From Acanthosepion lycidas (lineage: Eukaryota > Mollusca > Cephalopoda > Sepiida > Sepiidae), in contig OZ010593.1 of assembly GCA_963932145.1 (NCBI GenBank), positions 37,849,536 to 37,913,535 on the forward strand: a DNA stretch of 64,000 nt, in the 5' to 3' direction. The stretch's first letter is position 1. Each line of letters starts with the position of its first letter. The notes under the pieces were generated by a model that did no database searches, was not told the DNA's origin, and saw only the letters and a list, made by a program, of their open reading frames with translations. Shown in pieces: positions 57,480-64,000 of this stretch. A program made the position numbers and the translations under genes.

Positions 57480-58200
57480 TCAGTTTCGGTTTCTTTCTTC
57501 GCTGAGATTCTTGAAAATATTGTCTATTGAATTGAGATCCGAGTTTTAGACGAACCATTCCATAACCTCGATGTTTCAGATTAGAAAAATTGTTTTATCT
57601 TAAATAATTATGGTCCAACGATAGTTCTTCTCAGAGAAGGAACAACAGTAAATCTACTTATACGCCTCAGCATTTACTCTGAATGTAACCTAATGAGTAG
57701 GATATGCAAGATGCAAGACAATCCCCACAAATCCCAAAACAAATACTCTATCACCTATGAATTTAACTAATTTCTCAACTTTGGGAAGCAATCGCTCAAC
57801 TTTACGCCGTTAGACATCCTGTTTACCAAATTAAATTTATTTTCTCCGATGAAAAACTACTTTTCCCAACCGTCATCAGTCCAACGTTCTCGTTTGAAAA
57901 AGCTTTTTGGTTCTTTTTGTTGAAGGGTTTGACGCTTGGAGGACGTTTATGAAAACCTGTTTCTTATTCACTACGTAACACTGTCTTCTGATAAATTTTC
58001 ATGGCAAATTCATCTGCCACCTGGTGCGCAATGTCTGCTGCTACGTCAAAACCGTCCACCACAGAGTCTAAATGACGGTATCCTGTCAAGAGGTTGTCTA
58101 AATTGACCTCTCTACTATTTTCGGTTACTTAAAGGCGATAGGATCAGCATAAATCTTTAATATTCAGGAACGTACAATATTTGATGTATTAAATTCCTTT
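57480..58200 (-). pseudogene. Tc1-like transposase relic
   Basis: Minus-strand motifs in Tc1 order. Near 58050-57990: FDVAADIAHQVADEFA. Near 57960-57920: TGFHKRPPSVKPFNKKNQKA (family FISxKNKKARLxFAKKH). Near 57890-57840: ERWTDDGWEK followed by FSSEK-NLV (family VLFSDESKFNL, first catalytic Asp region). Near 57580-57500: VMEWFV-NSDLNSIDNIFKNL (family WPAQSPDLNPIENLW). The middle is heavily decayed. The DE motif environment is degenerate (NSDLNSIDN), and stops and frameshifts are frequent. No terminal repeats seen. Not functional. Confidence 0.6.
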
Positions 58201-58345
58201 GCAAAAGCGGATTATTATAATTTGCCTTTGCTTTGTTTAGTATCAGTTGCCCCCCTATGTCTCAATAAGACTTCAAAGGCTAAGTTTTGGGGGCATCAAG
58301 AGAAGCAAACAGCTTAGGTCCTATGCAATCGGAAAATGTAATTTA

Positions 58346-58346
<1 letters not shown>

Positions 58347-58399
<53 letters not shown>
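58347..58399. repeat. (ATT)n microsatellite
   Basis: About 17 ATT units. Confidence 0.95.
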
Positions 58400-61320
58400 C
58401 TCTTGTATACTGATTTCCGTTCGTCCCACCCCAAAACCTAAGATCAGAAATGACATCATGATATTTTCCACTGTACATTAGTGTAAAAATAAACTACCTA
58501 CAAAATATACAGATTTTATATAGATAACCTTTTGTCGTGTGTGAACTGTACCCACTCTTACAATTTTCTGAATTTCTAAGGCTGCCAGGGATCCCTTCAA
58601 TGAGTTTATCGGAACCTTTTTTTCAATGAGACCCAGGACCGCAACCACAACTGGCAATTTGATGTCTTCATTTGCCACATCTTTTAGATTTCCACTTCAC
58701 GATTCCTGCATTTTATAGCTTTTTAAGATCTTCAAAGCTACGTAACAGTCTTCTGAAATTAGCGTGCCAATAAGAAAGCTAATTCTACTTTTATGGTCTT
58801 TGATCACGATATCTGGGCAATTAGATTTTATTGTTCCCTCTGTGTATATTCGAAAGTTCTATAAAAATGGTTACTGGTCCTCTGCCTATAACCGGACCTG
58901 GGTGGTGTTCATACTAAATTTTTGCATTTTTCTTCTCATAAAAGTTTCAGAATTTCCAATGCAGATATTAGCCCACCCTAGCATCGGTAGATGCTAATGT
59001 AATGAAACCTGATACAAAATGGTCAATCCTTTCTCGGTATTTATCCCAGAATCTACATTTGAGGTCAACATAATTTTTCAGTATATTTTCTCGATAATTT
59101 CTAGTAAGCAAGCAATGATTTTGTGGAGTAAGTATAAAACTTTCAGTTTTCGCTTTTAATCCTTTACGATGCAACCACTGATGGATACGGGGTTTGTCTA
59201 CATCGACACAGGCAGAGCATTGGCCACGATGAGCTTTATCTTGCCGCTGTTTCTACACTTGATCCATTGAATTTGTTTTTACATTTCCCACTATAACAGA
59301 TAGCTAATGGCTTCATCCACTTGAAATTCCCTTTTGAATTTGTTGGCCTCATTTATCATGGAATAAAATTTCTAATTTCTTTCACACAAACAATCATCCA
59401 GTCTTCTGTTGTTTCTAGGTAATTTTGAAGGCCAATTCTCGTTTAGTATTTTTTTTAATTCATCTACTTCACTGCTTCGTTCGGATCTGGATACATACAG
59501 ACATTTGTTTTAGGGTAATGCATGCGCTGACGAGTAGTTTTCTCGTTTTGACATCGAATCGTTTAATGTCAACTATGGTCCAGTTAAAGATGTTGAAACT
59601 GTATTGTACCACAGGGACATCTAAAGTATTTATGTCTGATATACTATTTTGTGAATACAACTCGGTATTTAGCACCAGACACACACGTCTATAATATTCT
59701 TTACTTACTTTCTCCTTCGTTTGAGTATACTGTATTACATAAGCTTCACTGATATCTAGATATTAGGTTGGTGCAAAAATAATTTCGTTTTCTCACATAG
59801 TAACATATGTTAGAAAACGAAATTATTTTTGCACCAACCTAATATTTATACACTTCTTCTTGTTCCAGTTTCTTTTTGACTAAATCCTCATTTATTAAAT
59901 GTTTTTCAATAATTCTCCCTTTCTTGAATGTTACTTTTTCACATTTATCTAATCCAAAGTCTATACCGATATAATCACTTTGTCAGTTTACAGTTTTAAG
60001 GAGACTTCACAAATCATTCTCTTTTAGAGAATTTTGAGGTTATTTATGTAGAATAAGTGATTAAAGAATTTGTTGTTTATTTTGTATGCAAAGTTATTAA
60101 TGTTTAGTTCGTGAGAAAGTTGGGATTAGGGAGTGGTAAAAATAGGAGGGGCGTCAGCGATTCACCTCGTCGATTGGAAGTGGCAGTGTCATTGGTTTGA
60201 TTACAGTATAATGTGATTTTCCACAGACCTATGCTATGTCTCAGGGAATTTAGAGGGGATTTTGTAAATTACTAACCAAAAAAGAATCGAAACGTTTGGT
60301 ACACTATCGAAGGCTTTATGATAATCTATCCAAGATGTACTGAGATCTTTTATCTTTCTTATGCAATTTTCCAGGATTATTTTATTTATCAATAGTTGAT
60401 CTCTGCAACCATGTGAGCCACATCGTCATTCATTATCTTTCAGAGGAAGAGTGTTGTTTTCACCGAGAAAAAAAAGTACAGTCACTCAGTGTAGAAGTGA
60501 TTAATTTATTCGTTGGACAGATGTTATAGGCGTATATTTTTTATATAAACTCTTTCACTCGTTTTTGTTACGAGATATGTAATACACTATCAGTTATCCA
60601 TTTTGTAATTACATTGGGATTATTCATTAGTTTCTGCTATTGTTTTATGGATTGATGATAGACGCTATAGTCAAGAGTTGACTACCTTATCATTTTCTGG
60701 TGATTTTCATTTGGAGGATTTTGTTATAGCTTTATTTATATTACTTTTGGTTATATCTTTCGATTCTTGTGCAGGTTTATTCTTCATTCTTTCTTGCTCT
60801 CTTTTGATTCCCTCTGCGTTGGGATTACATTCCTTAGGGCTACTCCAAATGTTTGCCTTTCTTCAACAGATGGTGGCTTTTTGATTTATAAAATTTCTTT
60901 CCCAATTTCCCTGTAGAATGTCTTGAAGTCTGCTTGAGAGGTGTTTTGTCGATAAAACAAACAACGCTTTTCAGATTCGCTGTCCTCTCCGCCGTTCCTC
61001 TTGGCGTTTCTTTGAAGAATTTCCTTGATTGATGAAATCGCATTTACTTCTTTAATGTTACATTTCTGCTTGACCTTCATGTCGAAACTTTTAAATTTCT
61101 TGAAATATCTTCCAATGTCGATAATTCAAATCTGATTTTCTCAATGTACAGCTTTAATTTTGCCTTCCAAACAGGTTTATATATCTTGACATTTGTAACT
61201 TCTGGGGGTGCATAAATTACATTCTTTACTGCTGTCATGTTTTCCAATGGTTTGTCTGTTAAAAATATTTGCAATGCATCTTTGCATTTTTGCCCAGTAC
61301 ATTTCTTGAATTTCGTCATA
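58400..61320 (-). mobile_element. Non-LTR retrotransposon (LINE) RT ORF, decayed
   Basis: Minus-strand fragments run N- to C-terminal. 61080-60890: FYRQNTSQADFKTFYREIGK. About 60640-60500: SIKQ-QKLMNNPNVITKWITD, YAYNICPTNKLITSTLSD. About 60345-60300: LSTSWIDYHKAFDSV (RT motif A). About 59950-59850: IGIDFGLDKCEKVTFKKG and LEQEEV. About 59720-59470: KEYYRRVCLVLNTELYSQ, INTLDVPVVQYSF, DVKTRKLL. 59170-58920: LTRNYRENILKNYVDLKCRF, YRERIDHFVSGF, YEHHPGPV. 58680-58490: KLPVVVAVLGLIEKK and LEIQKIVRVGTVHTRQK. This is a family common in invertebrate genomes; I do not assign a clade. Many stops and frameshifts; a MITE sits inside it. Confidence 0.88.
59763..59842. mobile_element. MADE1-like palindromic mariner MITE, copy 4, nested in LINE
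   Basis: Exactly 80 bp with TTAGGTTGGTGCAAAAATAA termini and TA flanks. The inner arms (TTTCGTTTTCT and inverse) are a third type. It separates the LINE segments EQEEV and YTQTKEKVSKEYYRRV, so it inserted after the LINE. Confidence 0.93.
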
Positions 61321-61928
61321 TGGATGTTTTAGTTATGTGGCTGATTATTTGATTTATTGATTATGTGGCTGATTATTTGAAATATGTGATTTTTTGAATG
61401 GTCATTTTTATTTATCCGATTTGTTTTAGCTCGTACCTCATCCTGTGAAATTATGAAATTTCACTCTTGTTTGAATTATGGCTTTTTGTACTTTGTCTTA
61501 TATTTAGTTTTATCTTATCTATTTCTGCATTTGAGAGTTTTTTTGTTTATTTTTTTTATTTCGTGTGATATCTCTCCGCAGACACTAGCAATCCCATTTA
61601 GTTCAAGAGGCTGGGGGGCCTTATTTCAGTTCCCAACATGTCTCTTTATAGTTTGTATGGCTCTTCTTTTGGGGATTTTCAACTGTAGTGGGAAAAGATA
61701 TCATGACTTGCTTATACTCTTCACAGCAAAAATATGCGTGATATGGTGACAGGTTTTAATAAAAACAGCGTAACTCTTTGAAGTTGGAGCCCAATTAGAA
61801 TTACATTCAGGTCGAGTAATCTAGACCACTCAGATTGTTGCTGATTGACCATTTCCCCAATTGTCTTGATACAACTTTCATGTCACGCTTCCAAACTTAA
61901 AACAAATACAACCCTCTCCACATCCGAT
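61321..61928. other. No recognised feature
   Basis: May include more of the LINE upstream region; no motif readable. A short direct repeat TTATGTGGCTGATTATTTGA occurs twice at 61332-61380. Confidence 0.45.
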
Positions 61929-61960
<32 letters not shown>

Positions 61961-61984
61961 TATTGTTATTATTATTATTATTTG
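61929..61984. repeat. (ATC)n and (ATT)n microsatellite
   Basis: About 10 ATC units followed by ATT units. Confidence 0.95.
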
Positions 61985-62039
61985 CAAATTTTCAGGATAT
62001 TTGTCGGGGTCCTCACAAAATCATATCAAATGGCTATTG

Positions 62040-62210
62040 TTATTGTTGCATATTGTTGTCACTATTGTATATTGCTTTAGGCAATGATTTGTCTTTAAAC
62101 TTCTCTGGTGCTGCCTGGTGATAATTTTGTTTTCCTCCGTACGTTTTTACGTTCTTCGTTGCTTTCAAGGGATCACTAGGTTCTTTCAACGGAACTTCTA
62201 CTTTATCCAC
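62040..62210 (-). CDS. Candidate terminal exon of an unidentified host gene
   Basis: On the minus strand a pyrimidine tract and TTTAACTTCGCAG (acceptor AG at 62212-62211) precede a 57-codon open frame starting VDKVEVPLKEPSDPLKATKN, passing KTYGGKQNYHQAAPEKFKD and ending SDNNMQQ then TAA. The residue make-up is hydrophilic and free of simple repeats. If real it would be a last exon; upstream exons would lie beyond about 62.3 kb on the minus strand, none of which I recognise. No polyadenylation signal is obvious. I do not know the protein. The call rests on splice context and composition only. Confidence 0.3.
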   Translation of the reverse strand: MDKVEVPLKEPSDPLKATKNVKTYGGKQNYHQAAPEKFKDKSLPKAIYNSDNNMQQ

Positions 62211-62339
62211 CTGCGAAGTTAAATAGAAGAAAGAAAAATGAACCAAGATTCAAGGTTTCTGCTAAACAAGGAATGTAGTTGGTGGAAAAAGAGGTGGAGA
62301 ACGACGAATGTAACTCTGCTTCGTTAAGTGAAATTCCTG

Positions 62340-62482
62340 AATCTTAAAACAATTACTTAACTTTGGTTCTTTTTCTTCCTCTTTTTTTTCTCAGTTAACC
62401 TGCTTTCTTTCGTTCTTTTTTCCCCTTTGTTTTTTGGCTCCTTGACTTCCATTTTCAGCTCCCTCTCCCTCCTTCCCTCTCT

Positions 62483-62533
<51 letters not shown>

Positions 62534-63110
62534 TATGTTGCTTCTTTTCGATTTTCTTTCTTATTCTTTCTCTTTTTATTTTTCCTCTATTTTTGACAGC
62601 TTATTTCATCTTTATTTTATTTGTTTTAATTTCCATCTATCTTTCCTGGATTTATTTTTTGCCTGATACTTTTTTCCTCGCTATTTAGGCCTCTTCTTAA
62701 TTTCTGCTATCTTATTTTTTCTACTTTTTATTATTATTTTCTATTTTTTTATCTGCTTCTTTCTTATCACATTTTTTCCTGTCTGCTATTTTCTTTTTCA
62801 TTTTTTTCTTCATGTTTATCCGTTTTCTTCTGTTTTCTTTGTCTTCTTTTCTTTTTCTTTGTCTGCTTTTCTTTTTCTTGGTCTTCATTTTCCTTTTGTT
62901 TTCTTTTTCTTCTTTTCTTTTTTATCTTTTCTATTTTTGTTATTTCTTTTTCCTTCATCCTTCGATTTCTTCTTTTTTTTTCTTCCATTTCTTTATCTCC
63001 TTTTTTGTTCACTTTTTGTCTTTCACAGTTTTATTTATTTATTTTTGTTTATTTTGCCTTTTTAGTAAGCTTTTTTCTTTGTCTTTCATAAATCTGTTTC
63101 TTTTTCCCAT
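62340..63110. repeat. Long C/T-rich (polypyrimidine) region with (CT)n
   Basis: About 770 bases strongly C/T-rich on the plus strand, with a pure (CT)n run at about 62488-62530 and TTTTCTTTGTCTTC-like words. F/S/L-rich ORFs are compositional. Confidence 0.85.
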
Positions 63111-63660
63111 TAGCAAATGTGAAGCAAATTGGAATGCACGCTGTATCTGAGACCCCCACCACACATACACCTCTCACCCCTACGCGCACGCATTTCTCGT
63201 TCCATTCGGGTAAGATAAGACAGAATATTTGACACTCCTCGCAGGAGATTCCTAATCGCCCTTCTCGTACTGACTGCCTCAATAAATGAATAAGACAAGC
63301 AACGAACGACGACTTAAGCGAGTTTCCTAATTACAGCAACAAATTCCTTTCTCATTTATTCTACTCACTCAAATACAAAAGAACACAAAACGCGAGAATA
63401 TAGTTTCCTATATATAAAATCCAAATGAATGATATAAAATCTCTTCGAAATTTTCAAAGGGACACATATACAATGTGCTAAATGAGCGAATATTTCGAAC
63501 ACCGTACTCATCGATATTCGCTCCCAAGCTTTTTAGCAGTAGCCTTTGTGATAGTACAATAGTATAATAGTATAAAGGTCCATGGTCTACTTCGAAAGAG
63601 GCAGTAGAAACTAGATATTTAAGAAACGATTTTACCATGGTCAAAATTATGTGGTACCTC
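63111..63660. other. No recognised feature
   Basis: Slightly GC-richer at 63120-63310; ORFs there show no motif. Confidence 0.45.
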
Positions 63661-63663
63661 TTA

Positions 63664-63716
<53 letters not shown>
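63661..63716. repeat. (TA)n microsatellite
   Basis: TA run with one CATA interruption. Confidence 0.95.
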
Positions 63717-63718
<2 letters not shown>

Positions 63719-63819
63719 CGCATATTTTCATTTAAACATGTCTGATTAAACAATTTAAACATATTGTGTTTACTTATTTTCAATAAAATCCTTATGACAT
63801 AATCACCTATGAACTTTCT

Positions 63820-63940
63820 TGTTTCATAATTAAAGACAACAAGACAGGGTACTGTGGTTATATTTATTCATTTTTATTTTTCCTGGGTACTTTCGATATT
63901 TTCCAGTATCATAATCAGCATTTTGATGATTAAGACAAAT
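63820..63940 (-). mobile_element. PLE-like terminal fragment with decayed hammerhead-like motif
   Basis: Minus strand: CTGATTA (63918-63912), stem II GATA/TATC with loop CTGGAAAA, GAAA (63894-63891), then the palindrome GTAC. The flanking GACAACAAGACAGGGTACTG block (63833-63852) recurs at 49970-50110. Core position 8 is U and stem I does not form. Confidence 0.45.
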
Positions 63941-64000
63941 AATTGTGTTTGGCCGAAATAAATTTTTGTTTTGTGGTTAAACATTTAACAATTCCGTTCA

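Noticed and set aside
61453-61749. 98-codon hydrophobic plus-strand ORF
   Set aside because: T-rich composition; lies at the upstream edge of the minus-strand LINE.
62812-63150. Hydrophobic plus-strand ORF in the pyrimidine-rich region
   Set aside because: Composition effect, no motif.

Overview
The window looks like non-coding, repeat-dominated animal DNA, most likely from a mollusc and probably a coleoid cephalopod such as an octopus. That is inference. It rests on the AT-rich composition, dozens of long (TA)n/(CA)n microsatellites, tRNA-derived SINEs, Penelope-like elements with GIY-YIG domains, Jockey-like LINE debris, Tc1/mariner/pogo debris and a TTAGGG-like degenerate array. No complete host gene was recognised. 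Two weak exon candidates are listed (62040-62210 and 35996-36274, both minus strand).

Layout. 1-1384: a broken Penelope-like element (PLE) on the minus strand, cut off at a (TA)n tract. 2903-3069: a tRNA-derived SINE with a 15-bp target duplication. 4399-16793: a direct tandem duplication of a 6.2-kb unit whose copies look identical apart from two repeat-number changes. Each unit carries a LINE relic, a mariner transposase relic, a pogo-like MITE, a decayed minus-strand PLE reverse transcriptase with a hammerhead-like motif at its 5' side, and an intact plus-strand 226-codon ORF encoding a PLE-type GIY-YIG endonuclease domain. 17-36.7 kb: a PLE terminus with a hammerhead-like fold, SINEs, a Tc1-like relic, a palindromic mariner MITE, a 22-bp satellite, LINE fragments in both orientations, long palindromes and a perfect 52-bp hairpin. 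36.9-44.0 kb: a degenerate telomere-like (TTAGGNTTAG-like) array into which a Ty3/Gypsy fossil (37885-41621, with LTRs and a GATAG target duplication) has inserted. 44.6-58.2 kb: two Tc1-like relics, a third pogo-like MITE, PLE termini arranged as inverted pairs with hammerhead-like folds, a T-rich minisatellite, an old ~415-bp tandem repeat and two more MADE1-like MITEs. 58.4-61.3 kb: a long, decayed minus-strand LINE with a MADE1-like MITE inside it. 62-64 kb: an exon candidate, a long pyrimidine tract and another PLE terminus.

The genes do not work together as a host pathway. The window is a layered record of transposition. The observation most worth following is the set of hammerhead-ribozyme-like folds at PLE termini. 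Three of them share a double change (C3 to U, G8 to A) that would keep the tertiary 3-8 base pair, and several have palindromic stem III sequences of the kind expected for dimeric hammerheads.
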